Assembly (NCBI GenBank): GCA_916048095.2
Contig: OU696571.1
Span: 10,968,949-11,032,948, forward strand
Length of the DNA: 64,000 nucleotides
Direction of reading: 5' to 3'
From: Sacculina carcini
Lineage: Eukaryota; Arthropoda; Thecostraca; Sacculinidae
Part shown: positions 11,257 through 22,170 of the stretch, one piece after another
How positions within the stretch are numbered: the stretch's first letter is position 1
Layout: every line of letters starts with the position of its first letter
Notes under the pieces: generated by a model
Databases searched by the model: none
What the model was told of the DNA's origin: nothing
Seen by the model: only the letters and a program-made list of their open reading frames with translations
Made by a program: the position numbers and the translations under genes

Positions 11257-11770
11257 TCCAGTTTGAACAGCCAAGTAGCCATTGAGCACATAGATGACGT
11301 TGTCAAAAGAGTCGACGTTCAACGAAGCAAGGTTGTCCTGCTCATTTCAGATGCTGCCAGGTACATGGTGAGTGCAGGCAACACATTGAAGAAGCTTTAC
11401 CCGTGCCTTTCTCATGTCATCTGTGTTGCACACCTTTTATACAACTGTACTGAGAAGGTCCGAGCCAAGTTTCCCAGTGTAGACACACTCATCGCTCGAG
11501 TGAAGGCTGCTACTACGAAAACGGAGTCGCCAAAACGCGTTCAATGCCATAGGATGTCCACCGCAACCTGTTGTCACACGATGGGCAAGTTGGTTGAACG
11601 CGGCGTTTTATTACGCAGAAAATTTGCCAGAGGTTAAAGAGATTGTTTCTGGATTCGAAGGAGGTATTTTGGTGTCTCGAGCCAAGGAGGCACTTGGGAA
11701 TGCAACAATCATCGAAGACCTGGCTGCGATCAAGCGGAACTACGTTGAGCTCGCTCAATTGTTTCCCTGA
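11257..11770 (+). pseudogene. hAT transposase catalytic core fragment
   Basis: The first frame reads KVVLLISDAARYM, LKKLYPCLSHVICVAHLLYNC and DTLIARVKAATTK. After a frameshift near 11530, a second frame reads VVTRWASWLNAAFYYAENL, EVKEIVSGF and NATIIEDLAAIKRNY, ending at a TGA near 11770. SDAARYM and TCVAHLLHNC-type motifs are diagnostic of this hAT group. It would bind and cut the element ends and is inactive here. Confidence 0.88.
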
Positions 11771-11811
11771 GTCGAAAGCCCCTATTACACATTAAAGAAA
11801 GCGTTCAGTAT

Positions 11812-12054
11812 TTGACCAAGCTGAAATTCGGTGAAGATGCTGATCTCAAACAATATCTCACCAAAAGGATCGAGAAAAACATAGACCTGAAGGCCATTCT
11901 GAAGTACGAGCGCAGTGCCATCTCACCAGCGCTGTATGTGAGTCTGCAGCATTGGCAGGCAACATCTGTTTCAGTTGAAAGGTGCTTCAGCATGCTGAAC
12001 AAGTTGCTTGCAGACGACCGGAACTTTGATAGAAAAATGTGGAGGCCTATTTGA
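11812..12054 (+). pseudogene. hAT transposase C-terminal dimerisation region
   Basis: KYERSAISPALYV and SVERCFSMLNKLLADDRNF match the hAT family C-terminal dimerisation motif (SVERxFSxxxxLL). It is separated from the core by a stop near 11770, and ends with a stop at 12052. Confidence 0.88.
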
Positions 12055-12689
12055 GGATGTATTACAATTCTTCTGACTGATTATGTATTCGCATACAAAT
12101 ATATTTGGTGCTTTAAGTTATTCTTACTCTTTATACAGTTGTATCTGGTTTTGATTTATCTGGAGCAAACTAGATTGCATTCTGAATATCAACTTTAGAG
12201 CAACAACGCTAGCATATGGCTCTTGCATCAATTTGGGATATTCGTTAGTGGCTTGATAAACTTAAACATGACGCTAAATGTATTGATATTTAAAAAAACA
12301 ATGACATTGAAATTCAACAACGGAATAATACTTCGTCACGATCAATATACATATATTTTAGGGTCCGCGCTCAAAGAAAAACAAATTTCATGACAAAATA
12401 CTTGAACATGCTAAAGTTAACAGGAACTTATCGCAAAATCTTCATACTCAAAATCTTAGAACATTTGTCAAACAATTCGTTATTCGAACATTCACAACCA
12501 TTTTTAGTGGTGATTTCGAAAAAAAATTAGTGCAACTTTTTAGCGCAACTTTTAGAATTTTTAGCGCAAATTTTTGAATTTTGTAGCGCAACTCTTCTTG
12601 ATTTTTAGCGCAACAAAAGGTCACCCTAGTGATAAGTGAAATGAATACATTTTACCGCCCCGGGTGTATAATAAGTATATGAACGTATA

Positions 12690-12885
12690 GGCAAATGTAT
12701 TATCAGAGTGTGGCTACTGTACGATGCAGTACAAAATTACGGTGCGGTAAGATTGAAATTTGGGCAAAATAACAATTTGGGTATTAGTACGGTATGCTAT
12801 TCCGGTACATTTTTTTGCGAAGAACGGTACGGTACGAAATGTTGTCGGTACTTTCGTACCGTACCGTACTTCTTTCCTACGAAAG
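12690..12885. repeat. GGTACGGTACG-rich array, left member of a facing pair
   Basis: Repeated GTACGG / CGTACCGTACC motifs. A related array facing the other way lies at 14680-14850, about 1.9 kb apart. They may be subterminal repeats of one decayed element, but I could not fix its ends. Confidence 0.55.
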
Positions 12886-13084
12886 CTGATCGAGTCACAA
12901 GCGAGTTATTATTATACCCAACGGAAAATACTGAAAATCCAGGGTCGGATGGGTGTCTTCAAACGTTCATACTTATTGCGAAACATATTGCGAACCTGCA
13001 CGCAATATTCATGACCACTTGGACAAGCGCACCACGAGCACACAAGCATACAAACCAATATTCCCAGCGCAGAATGCGCTAGTT

Positions 13085-13355
13085 CAGTGGTTCTTAACAT
13101 GTGGGAAATTTCCCACTGGTGGGGAATGGAAGAGTTGACAAGTGAGAAGCTGAAGGTCGGACAGAAGGACAGATGTGTGTTTTTATCAATTCTAATTCGT
13201 TCATTTTTGTTTCTTATGACCTCTTAACATGTACTCTGACGTAACAATTGAATTTATTGAATTTATCAATAATTTATATTGAATTCTGTTGTGGAAAATG
13301 AAGAGATGACTCATTATGAAGTGGGGAATCAGAGAATAAATGTTACGAACATCTG
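13085..13355 (-). mobile_element. Family-2a hAT MITE
   Basis: Starts CAGTGGTTCTTAAC. The body is the reverse complement of the copies at 35453 and 19560. Flanks CGCTAGTT (13077-13084) and CGCTAGTC (13356-13363) differ by one base, a typical aged target duplication. Confidence 0.88.
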
Positions 13356-13544
13356 CGCTAGTCCAACGCCACCTAGATACAAATCTGGGTGGTGCTGGCT
13401 AGCCCCACATGCTTGTCAGTTGAGAGCGCAGACAGGATTACACCTATCACTTGTCAAAATCACCACACCCAGCACTTGCGCTGTAATACTGGCAGATCAT
13501 CATCAGCTGATTACGCAGTAGCGTTAGACTGGACCATGTGCGGC

Positions 13545-13617
13545 AACGTGAGTTTATAGTGGCGGAACAGTGAGTTTATAGTGGCGTGGGTTTATAGTGG
13601 AGTGAGTTTATAGTGAA
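13545..13617. repeat. Short tandem repeat of GTGAGTTTATAGTGG units
   Basis: Four imperfect 15-20 bp units end exactly where the family-1 MITE at 13618 begins. Confidence 0.8.
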
Positions 13618-13903
13618 CAGTGGTGGAGCCAAGGGGGGGGGGGGGGCTTGTGGGGGCTGGATGCCCCGAAAATGAGTCAAGCCCTCCCAAAAATCATGAT
13701 CATGGACATCGAAATTTCTTACCACTGTAAATGAAGTCCTGTAATTGTTTCAAGTTCGAGGACTGAATCAGTGTGCACCAGTCCCTTATAATAGTATGTA
13801 GTCAGCGTTCGAGTGTAGCTCTTCATGATTCGCCAAGCCCCCTCAACTTTTTCCTTATACCCCCCCTCAGCCCCCCTATAGGAAGATCCTGGCGCCGCCA
13901 CTG
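13618..13903. mobile_element. Family-1 hAT MITE, longer version (286 bp)
   Basis: Ends are CAGTGGTGGAGCCAAG and TGGCGCCGCCACTG. The centre has about 90 bp not present in the short copies. Flanks do not match convincingly. Confidence 0.8.
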
Positions 13904-14679
13904 GCTGGGAATATTTCGACATCCAGTCAGGGTAAGCAGTGTGCAAAATTATTGAACTTATCATTTTACTGTTATTCACCATCTCTGGTATTACTAGTTA
14001 TCTTCAATCAAAACTTCTAGAGCACCGTTTCAAAACGAATCATCCTGAGTAAAAAAAATGCTGAATAAACACTCAATGAAAAGTCATCGAGGAGGAAAGT
14101 TCATCACAAACTACTTGCCAAAAGTACCAGATTCTAAGCGAGTGAGGCTTGATACGATAGAAATTAGTAATATGAATGCGCAGGAATATTGAATAAATAT
14201 TTATTGAAGCTACAACAGTGCATGATCTGCCTCCGTCAGTGTTCGAGGAAACTGACATTTTCAAGTTGAATTTCCTGTCTTGTCTACGTTCAAGGCTTCT
14301 ATACCATAAGGCCTTGATGTCACTGTGGAGAGGAACCTACGGCAAAATAATTTAACAACTGAAAAGTGAATTCGGCAACGATTTGATGTGTTAAATCGAT
14401 CCGTGTTCTCGTAATGGATGCTACTTACTTGACATCAACCTTCAGTCATCAAGAAAGACCTAAACGAAGATTTCGCCGAAATTTCTGGGTTATGCGTGCA
14501 TTTGCTTCTACCGAGCCAGATTATCAGAGTTATCTACAAACCCCCGTCGACCCAGTTAAAACGTGCATGCTTTCAGTTGATTTTACGATAAGTATCAACA
14601 GAGTGTGTATACTTTTTTCTTCCGTTGAAAGATCCCATAAATATTCTCCCAAAAATATGCATTGAAATTATGTGATAAT

Positions 14680-14850
14680 GGTTGCTGAATGTACGAAAAG
14701 ATACGAAAGTACGGTACAAATTTTTTTCCGTACTAGTACGGTACGATTGCAAAAATTAGGTACGATACGAAAGTACAGCACGGCAGGTTTTCTTTGGTAC
14801 GAATATCGAAAAACCAATGGTACCGTACCGTATTGCATTCACTGTACATT
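14680..14850. repeat. GGTACGGTACG-rich array, right member of a facing pair
   Basis: AAAGTACGGTAC, AGTACGGTACG and ATGGTACCGTACCGTA motifs; see 12690-12885. Confidence 0.55.
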
Positions 14851-15053
14851 ATGCATGCCTTATCATGCGTATGAGAGCAGGTACATTCGTCTTTTGATTG
14901 CCACACGCCAGGCTACCAAGGCGGCGAGCATTTATCACCAAGTCATGAATTGTTAAAGCATGGACATGAGCGACGAGCATGTCATATGCACATACCACAA
15001 TGGAATATGTCATAGTGATTGCGCACACACAGAAATCGAACAAAGTGTGATTA

Positions 15054-15284
15054 CACTGGTGGATACAGAGGGGAGCTGAAGCCCCCAAATGATTCCATCA
15101 ACTCTTCATAACCAAGAGGTTCACTAGAAGAGAACAATAAAAATTTACTTGTGTAGAATTTGTTGATATTAGCATTACCGCAAAGACGTTGCATAGTGAT
15201 GTACATGACTGATCGCTGCCAAAATTCAGTCCCCACCAAAATTAATTCAGCCCCTCCCAAAATTGCACACTGGATCCGCCACTG
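15054..15284. mobile_element. Family-3 hAT MITE with exact 8-bp target duplication
   Basis: Ends are CACTGGTGGATACAG and CTGGATCCGCCACTG. TGTGATTA is duplicated exactly at 15046-15053 and 15285-15292. The body (TCAACTCTTCATAACCAAGA) is shared with 45189 and 48346. Confidence 0.92.
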
Positions 15285-15849
15285 TGTGATTATGCAGTCA
15301 ATTGAGCTTCAGTGAGATAATACACATGTTTGTCACAGAATGGTTCCTGGAGTCATGAATACAGCCATCAAAATACTGATACTTATCATAAAATTGTGCA
15401 AAATATATCTTCGTTCATAGACACCAATACTGCACACATATAAATATAGCCAACCCTTTATATCAAATTCAGTCCGACAAAAAATTTATGCTAAACTTTG
15501 AGCTTTCAACAAAAATATTTCAACTGAAAATTCCAAATGACTGTAGACAAAACATTCAGCATTCCACTTTGCACATTTAAATATACTAATTTCTGAAGAA
15601 AATTCGCGTGCGTATTTCTGAGGAACAAATTTCACCCAGGGGATTGGGACACACGATTGATCTATACACTCCAATTGATCAGGGGGGTGAGCGCTTATGC
15701 CAGCGAAAATGCTTGATATTTTTTAATATTGCATCTCAAAAATCAATTCCACTCTATCATGAAAAAAACAGCAAAGAGAATAAATTTGCATTCTTTTCTG
15801 GTGTGTGTATTTTCGAATGTGTGTTATTACATGAATCACACATTAAAAG
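15285..15849. other. AT-rich stretch, nothing recognised
   Basis: No motif or repeat was seen; it lies immediately before the LINE fragment. Confidence 0.45.
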
Positions 15850-16835
15850 TTTGTTTTTGGCGTCCTCAATAAATCTCCTTCTGAACCCTAAAAAACTGAA
15901 TATTTCATATTTCACCCTCCCACTATTGCTCCTTGATGTATCAACTTGCCTCTTTCATCTCATATCCGTAATCTGGAAGTCATCGATCCCTCTCTAACAT
16001 TCTCTAAGCATCTCTCAAAAATTACCCGTCTGTCGTTTCACCTTGCGCCAATTCTCCCTGATCCGCTCTAATATTGAAGATGCGTCTGCTCTCCTCCTAG
16101 TGAACTCGTATATTTTTTCTCATCTCGACTATTGTAATTCCTTATTCTTTCATCTTCCTAAGAAGTCCATTCGCTCTCTTCCAGTTATCATCAATCTTTC
16201 TTGTCGTTTCGTTCTTCGCCTTCCTCCTAAGACATCCACCTCCGCTCATATCCGAGAACTCGGCTGGCTGCCAACTCCTTCCATTATAAAACATATGCTA
16301 TGTTGTATTGTATATAAACTCCTCCACACAACTTCTCCTCCCTCGTACTTGCCCTCACTTCTAACTTTCTCTGATCGTCGCTTCAGCCGCCGTCCTGCAC
16401 CTCTTGTTTGCCCTCACGCCGATCATTTATCAAATTCGTCCGCGAAGTCTTTCTATTGTTCTGCCCCCCGATTATATAACTCTCTTCCTCTTATCCTTCG
16501 GCATAACTCATACTCTTCGTTTTCCACTGCGCTGCATAATTACCTGCTTTCTCTTCCATTACCGCTTACACCCTCTTTCAGATTGCATTGACTATACTTC
16601 TGTATAGGTCTCCATATTCTCGCCATATATATACTAATACTACTGGACTTTGTGTCTTGTTTTCCTTTGTTTTATGCATTTGATTCCGCTCACAGCCCCT
16701 GATCTTGTTCCGCTCACAGCCCCTGGTTTTAATGTTATAAATGCTTTTGTACCTCTTTATCTCATGTTTATCGCGCCTTTGTTGACCCATGCGCTATATC
16801 AAATACATGGTTTGTTTGTTTGTTTTATTTGTTTT
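15850..16835 (+). pseudogene. CR1/L2-like LINE: 3' end of reverse transcriptase ORF and 3' UTR
   Basis: The translation reads LDYCNSLFFHLPKKSI, FVLRLPPKTSTSAHIRELGWLP, LCCIVYKLLH and SAPRLYNSLPL, the thumb and C-terminal segment of CR1/L2-group reverse transcriptases. Upstream, in other frames, comes DPSLTFSKHLSKITRLSFH. It is 5'-truncated, as is usual for LINE copies. The 3' UTR ends GCGCTATATCAAATACATG followed by (TTTG)n. Two related copies end the same way at 27475 and 40508. Confidence 0.88.
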
Positions 16836-17143
16836 TGTACTTGTATTTGTACTGGTGTGAGTTGTATGTTGCAGATTGACTTGACTTTTAAAAATGTTGG
16901 ATATTTCATTATTCCATATCTGCATTGGTAATATTATGGTGTTGTAATTTAACAATTCACATATAAATTGTTTCTTACGAATAATTAATATTAGTCAAAT
17001 AAAATGCCACTTGCTAATTCATGTGTTAAACACTTTGTGTATCCAATTCTTTTGGGCTGTTATTACAGTGGTTTGTGTTAGCCGTTAGCTAATATTCCAT
17101 ATATTGTTTATTCGGTTCAGCACGAACTGAAGGTACCACAGAC
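16836..17143. other. AT-rich stretch, nothing recognised
   Basis: T-rich tail of the LINE grading into plain AT-rich sequence. Confidence 0.4.
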
Positions 17144-17478
17144 CGTGGGCGTAGATTTTGAGGGGTGTGGGGGTATATATACCCCGACATATTGGCTGGG
17201 GGTATGAATATGTGGTTATACCCCCTGATTACTCTGCTGAGTTCAGCTCATTGAATATGTTGTCATCAAAATCAACATAGCAAAACTTAAAAACAAGTAC
17301 ACGACAAATGTTTGTATGCAAATATATGCAATATACTTTTCATTTGGGTATGAGTGTTGTCATTGACTAGGTATAAAATGGTTGAGGGTCCCATGCAATT
17401 GACCAACTAAGCTATATTTGAACACTAATGCATGATGGTTGTCATCCCCCCGAGCCTCGACTCAAATCTACACCTCTG
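17144..17478. mobile_element. Family-4 hAT MITE (335 bp) with exact 8-bp target duplication
   Basis: Ends are CGTGGGCGTAGATTTTGAG and CTCAAATCTACACCTCTG. CCACAGAC is duplicated at 17136-17143 and 17479-17486. Related copies are at 46769 and 52683. Confidence 0.88.
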
Positions 17479-17574
17479 CCACAGACCGTCGCGGCTTCAT
17501 TATGCTCTGTCGCACAATTGATGTGGTGTATTGTTATTGTACTTTTATGAGTATTATTTCTTGGTATTTTTATT

Positions 17575-17705
17575 AACCACAGGCAAATCCAGTAACATGG
17601 GTAGACTGCAAGCACTATTACCACCCTGCAGTGGCCTCATGTACCTGAAGCCCCCAAACGATGTATTGAGAAATAGTGGTTGAGAGGTAATTCTGGACAG
17701 AAAGA
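17575..17705 (-). repeat. LINE/SINE 3'-end repeat (family 8), minus strand
   Basis: ACAGGCAAATCCAGTA, GTGCAAGCACTATTACCACC and CATGTACC segments are shared with 25003, 33687 and (inverted) 47740. Read on minus it ends in GGATTTGCCTGT followed by a TAATAA tail, as non-LTR element 3' ends do. It lies 86 bases upstream of the FN3 exon. Confidence 0.75.
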
Positions 17706-17790
17706 GAGTTCGTAAAGAATCATGTGATAATGATGATAATAATGATGATTTTTTTTTAATTACTCGACGCTTTTCACTGTTGTCTTGCAG

Positions 17791-18119
17791 CTCCGTCCAC
17801 TGCCTACACCGTGTGGTTGTTCGCCAAGACGCAACGTCACGACGGACTCCGGTCAAAGCAGGTGCAGTTCACCACGGACGTGCGGCCTCCGTCCTCGCCG
17901 CCTCGCCTCACCAACGTCTCGTGTTTCAACGATTCTGCCGCATACGTCGAGTGGCGACGTCCTACAGACGCGTCCGCCGCCTCTCCGCTGCTCTACAACG
18001 TCACCTACTGGCGGGTGGAGGCGATGAGACCGCAATCGCTGCTCGGTGCTGAATGGAAACGCACCGGCGACTTTCACTCCCGACTCGTGGAGTCGAAAGC
18101 AAAACAGAACACAGCATCG
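17791..18119 (+). CDS. PTPRG-like: Receptor PTP (R5 class), exon with fibronectin III sequence (first exon seen)
   Basis: Internal exon coding for extracellular receptor sequence (residues 1-109 of the part seen). It starts after TTGCAG at 17790 with two bases of a split codon and ends in phase 0 before the donor GTGAGT at 18120. The first part reads as the last strands of one fibronectin III domain (TAYTVWLFAKT, then QVQFTTDVRPPSSP). The second part starts another (PPRLTNVSCFND, YVEWRRP, LLYNVTYW). Potential N-glycosylation sites are NVS, NDS and NVT. G+C is far above the surrounding intron. The exon order with a transmembrane helix and tandem phosphatase domains downstream supports the assignment. 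Upstream exons (signal peptide, N-terminal domains, possibly a carbonic-anhydrase-like domain as in vertebrate relatives) were not found in the first 17.8 kb. Confidence 0.82.
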
Positions 18120-18124
18120 GTGAG

Positions 18125-18220
18125 TGTTCCACACATACCACTTGATAGAACATACCTCACATTCCACACGTACCACTTGATAGAACATACCACACATTCC
18201 ACACATACCACTTGATTGCC
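18125..18220. repeat. Three tandem copies of a ~37-bp unit next to the exon donor
   Basis: Units of the form TTCCACACATACCACTTGAT followed by AGAACATACC begin six bases after the donor of exon 17791-18119. Confidence 0.85.
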
Positions 18221-18251
18221 CATGGACGCCTAAGCAAACTTCATCACCCAT

Positions 18252-18451
18252 CAGTGATGGCACTCAAAGGGGTTTGGAGGGGTTGAAGTCCCACTGCCTA
18301 AAATATGAGTCAAGGCCCTCTAAGCCCCTGCTCCCTAAATGCTGACAATGAATATTTCGAGTGTAGTTCCTCATGTTTCATCGAGCCCCCGCATCTTGTT
18401 TCCTCAGCCCCCTTCAGTCCACCCACCGGAAAAATCCTGGCGCCGCCACTG
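18252..18451. mobile_element. Family-1 hAT MITE
   Basis: CAGTGATGGCACTCAAAGG to CTGGCGCCGCCACTG. The flanks match weakly (5 of 8). Confidence 0.82.
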
Positions 18452-19551
18452 CCGTCCATCTTCCTAAAATATACTTTGAGGAAACTGCCACGAAATGATG
18501 GTATGTAAGTATATACATTGTGTAAAACTGCAGTATGTCATGAACATTGCATATTTTCACAACAATCCATTTTTCAACACACATTTTTCTACCTGTATCA
18601 TCCTCACAATGATTCGTTTAGCTAAAACAAGAAATGCGTGGCCAGGGGCTTGTGGGTACCAGGCACTGTCCACAATATCACAATGTCTCGTAAATTATAA
18701 CAATTGCGTCGAAAATTTAGCAAATTCACATTTTCCATAGAGCGAATAACTGAACATCGTTGCTTGGTCTGTTTGTGTTGATACATGGATATCTGATTTG
18801 ACATGAATATCTTCTCCTATGAATGATGGATGTGTTTGACGTTTTATTCCTCAAATGTCAAAGTAGTGCTAACTTTATTAGACATCACGTATGATCTTCC
18901 CGTCTGGCCTCGTGTCAGTTTTGCGTTAATTTTCCTAATAAATTGCTCGTATTAAAATAATTAATTTGCCGTTTGCATTTATATAGTATTTTATATATGT
19001 TTTCCTTCCTCTTACAGTCGTAAATACCAATCATTATGGTTATATATTTTAATTTATTTTTCCTCCTTTGATGTTGTTTGCTTCAATTTGTTGGATCACG
19101 TTTGATGCAGCACGATGCAATTTTCTTAACGAATAAAATCTGAAGTTCTGAACGAATTCAATGAGTGCCGGGTAATGGAATTTTGTGTTTGTGATTTCCT
19201 GTGAAATCCGTTGCGGCTGTTGGACCTGCAAATGCTGCTTTGAAGACCACTGAATGCTGCCGTGTATAAGTGACCCTTTCATTTTTTGGGCAAAACTTCT
19301 GGAAAAAGTTGTTCAGCAATGAATAACTTTATTCATCATTAAATATGTTAAATTCCTCATCACCTTCATCAGGAATACATGAAATAGCTACCACTATCTG
19401 AACATAGATGTCTTGGTCAGATACAAGTGAATTTTGAATCTTATATATACCTCCATAGCTGGTGCTAAATGACCTACTCCCGTGTATAAGAAACTATTAA
19501 ATGTACACCAAAGAAGGACATCTTTCACGCGGGAAGATACAGTCGTTATGA
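18452..19551. other. AT-rich intron, nothing recognised
   Basis: No exon or repeat family was identified in this 1.1 kb. Confidence 0.5.
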
Positions 19552-19594
19552 TACTAGATCAGTGGTTAACCTTTATTCTCTGATTACCCACTTC

Positions 19595-21950
19595 TTAACC
19601 CACGAACGCATGCAAGCAGAAATTATCATTGAAATTGTTTGAAATTTTTGGAACTTAACAATTTGGACATAAAACCGAGTATTATAAATTTTTTTAACAT
19701 TTTTTAAAATCCAAAATACATAATTCAGCCCGCCCATTTAAATGGGCTCCATGGAGAGGTCACTTTGTCCTTCGGAAGCAACCTATTAAAATTTTGTTCG
19801 ATGATCTGTTATTGATGTTAACTTTGATGAAATTGGCAACATCATCAAAAAAATGAATTTAGTTATATATTTACAATATATACAATATATTTACAATATA
19901 TACAATATATACAATATATTTACAATATATATTGAACAACATCAGAAAAAATACAAATTGAAACGTCAGTAGTTTGATAATTTACAAGTTAGGTTTGAAT
20001 GTTAAGCAAAATAGAAGAGAAACAACGCTATTCGAAGTAAAAACTTGAAAAATTGATAAATTTCCTCGCTAACAATAACTCATTTTTGTGTGTGATATTT
20101 GACGAAACATTGAATGTGTAACGTTACGTCACATTTGGAACATTTAGGCTTTACATTTTTTCGACAAACACTGTCGTTTTGTTTCGCCCATGACAACACA
20201 CTGATCAATTCTGTCGAAACGTAAATGTTCAGAAGCACTGCGTGACAACCTTCTGCCAATTTTTTCCGAGGGTTTGAGGAGACAATTGACAATATCTCTC
20301 AGGAAATCCAACTGAGTCACTTTGTGGATTTTCCTATAGAGTAGCCATCGATTGACGATCGATCCATTCAAAAGGAACCGAAAGATGGGAAAATACCAAA
20401 CTTTTTTCCTTAACGACGTCCGGTATCTCTGAACTGATCGAAAAGGTCTACTCCACCCATGCCTTCATTGTACATCTTGATTATATTTGGCTGCGGTATT
20501 GTGACTACTTCTTTTTTCAATTTAGACCAGCGGTTACATTTACTCAACGACAGCGAGCTTTCATCCACCTTGTTCGTCGCGACTCTAACATCATTATTGT
20601 CGTTCCAAGCACAAACTGCGATATTTGAGTTTTTTTCTTCAAAAGCTGTGCTTCTCCTCTTTCCTTTCTCTTCATGTCAACTACCGGTAAATCTCTGACT
20701 CTGTCTTTTCGAATAGTACCAGTCAAGCCGACGTTTTCATTGGTGAACGACTGGAGAAGAGGTATAGTGGTAAAAAATTTATCAATAAATCCATTGCTTC
20801 CCTCTGGTACAACTGCCTTTGCTAACTGGTTGACAACAGATTCGCAGATTGGTTTCCCCACTTCAAACGCTGAGTTTTTTCCTTCATACATATTGAAATT
20901 TACCAGAAAGCCATCGCTCGAACATAGACACCAGAATTTGTAGCCGAAGCGAATGGGTTTCCCTCTGATAAATTGTTTCAGACTGTGACGCCCGTAATAT
21001 GGCTCTATGGCTTCATCAATAGCCCAGGTCATAGGAAGTGGTTGCGCGATTTCCATAAATGCACCGTTCAAGTGTTCGACAATACCCCTCACTTTATATA
21101 TTCTGTCATTGGCAGGTTTTCTTGAGTTGTCTGCAAAATGCAGACTTCGCACGATTTCTTCAAATCGATTGACAGACATTCCGCATTTCATCACAGCCAC
21201 GTTCCTCGTGTCCGCCCGCTTCGTCCAATAAAGTTGTCGGTTTGGAACTGGACTATATCCTGATAGGAGGAAAATTACAAAGACCTGGTAGAGCTTTTAC
21301 ATTTAATTCTCTGCTGAACTTCGTTCTGTGATATCGATTTGTCTCACACTGGATTAGTCCCTTTGAAAGAATCAGTTTGATATTCTCTTTGTTAAAATTC
21401 ACTAAAATATAACATTATGCAATTATACCTTCAACTAAAACTGCATCATGTACTGACGTCAATTTCAGTGAAATGACATTTGAGCGGACTATCCTGGTTA
21501 CCGTTCATGCAGGCAACGCCACTGAGTCTGAATAGTTTTGTCATGCTCCATGGTGCCCACATAAATGGGCGCATGATTTCAACTGAACATAAAAGATGCA
21601 AAAATGAAAATTACAACCTAATTAACATATCAGATTCCTAGACACACTCTTGGCTAGTAATACCATCATTGAACTCAGGAAAGAAAACATTGATACGGAG
21701 TTTATTAACCAAAGAACATACGCGTGTTCCGACATTTCGAAAGTAACAAAAACTATCAACTTGAACTCAACTATTTTCTCACTGATAATGATGATTCGAG
21801 CGTGAAAGCACGAGACTAGAACAATTAGCAGCTTGCGCGTGCAACGTCATAAACGTTTTGATAACTTTGGGCTTAACGTAGGTAAAAATGATGATTGAAG
21901 GAGCATACATTCCTGCCCATTTAAATGGGCGCTATGCGTTCGTGGGTTAA
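19595..21950 (-). mobile_element. piggyBac-family transposon, 2356 bp, with TTAA target duplication
   Basis: TTAA at 19595-19598 and 21947-21950. The terminal inverted repeats CCCACGAACGCAT and ATGCGTTCGTGGG are perfect over 13 bp. The 16-bp palindrome GCCCATTTAAATGGGC sits at 19732-19747 and 21915-21930, with an imperfect third copy at 21555-21570. The transposase is encoded on the minus strand but broken. The empty target (CACTTCTTAATGAACC) is preserved in the MITE copy at 35453-35681. Confidence 0.96.
20080..21296 (-). pseudogene. piggyBac transposase, frameshifted (DDE_Tnp_1_7)
   Basis: The longest intact piece is 20544-21200 (218 codons), preceded in frame by LLSGYSPVPNRQLYWTK. Conserved pieces in order are MSVNRFEEIVRSLHFADN; MTWAIDEAIEPYYGRH (first catalytic Asp); KPIRFGYKFWCLC; NGFIDKFFTTIPLL (second Asp); and, after a frameshift near 20550, NEGMGGVDLFDQF (third Asp region). 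Further shifts lead to the cysteine-rich C-terminal finger CSKCDVTLHIQCFVKYH ending at 20080. A cut-and-paste transposase would excise the element seamlessly at TTAA, but this copy cannot make a whole protein. The N-terminal ~100 codons are not recognisable. Confidence 0.93.
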
Positions 21951-22170
21951 TGAGCCATCTCTTCATTTTAACAACAGCGCTGATAAATTAAATAAAGTCA
22001 GTTGTTACATCAAATTAAACATCAAAAGATCATTAGAAACAAAATATAAGATTTTGAATTGATATAACACACATTTGTCCTTCTGTCCGACCTTTAGCTT
22101 CCCACTTGGCAACTCTTCCATTCCCCACCAGTGGGGAATTCCCCACAGATTAAGAACCACGTTACTAGAG

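Larger units (their letters stand above)
10494..12628 (+). mobile_element. hAT transposon with degraded transposase, 2135 bp
   Basis: Terminal inverted repeats are TAGGGTGACCTTTTGTTGC on the left and GCAACAAAAGGTCACCCTA on the right. Target duplication GTGATAAG is exact at 10486-10493 and 12629-12636. Both subterminal regions carry repeated GCAACTTTT motifs, including TTTTTAGCGCAAC four times at the right. The interior holds three transposase fragments in the + direction. Confidence 0.95.
19560..22162. mobile_element. Family-2a hAT MITE interrupted by piggyBac
   Basis: The left piece 19560-19594 (CAGTGGTTAACC, CTCTGATTACCCACTTC) and the right piece 21947-22162 (TGAGCCATCTCTTCATTTT to TTAAGAACCACG) together equal the uninterrupted copy at 35453-35681. 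Flanks TACTAGAT and TACTAGAG differ by one base. Confidence 0.9.

Noticed and set aside
16043..16591. Intact host gene of 182 codons
   Set aside because: Recognised as the C-terminal part of a CR1/L2-type reverse transcriptase ORF with a LINE 3' end.
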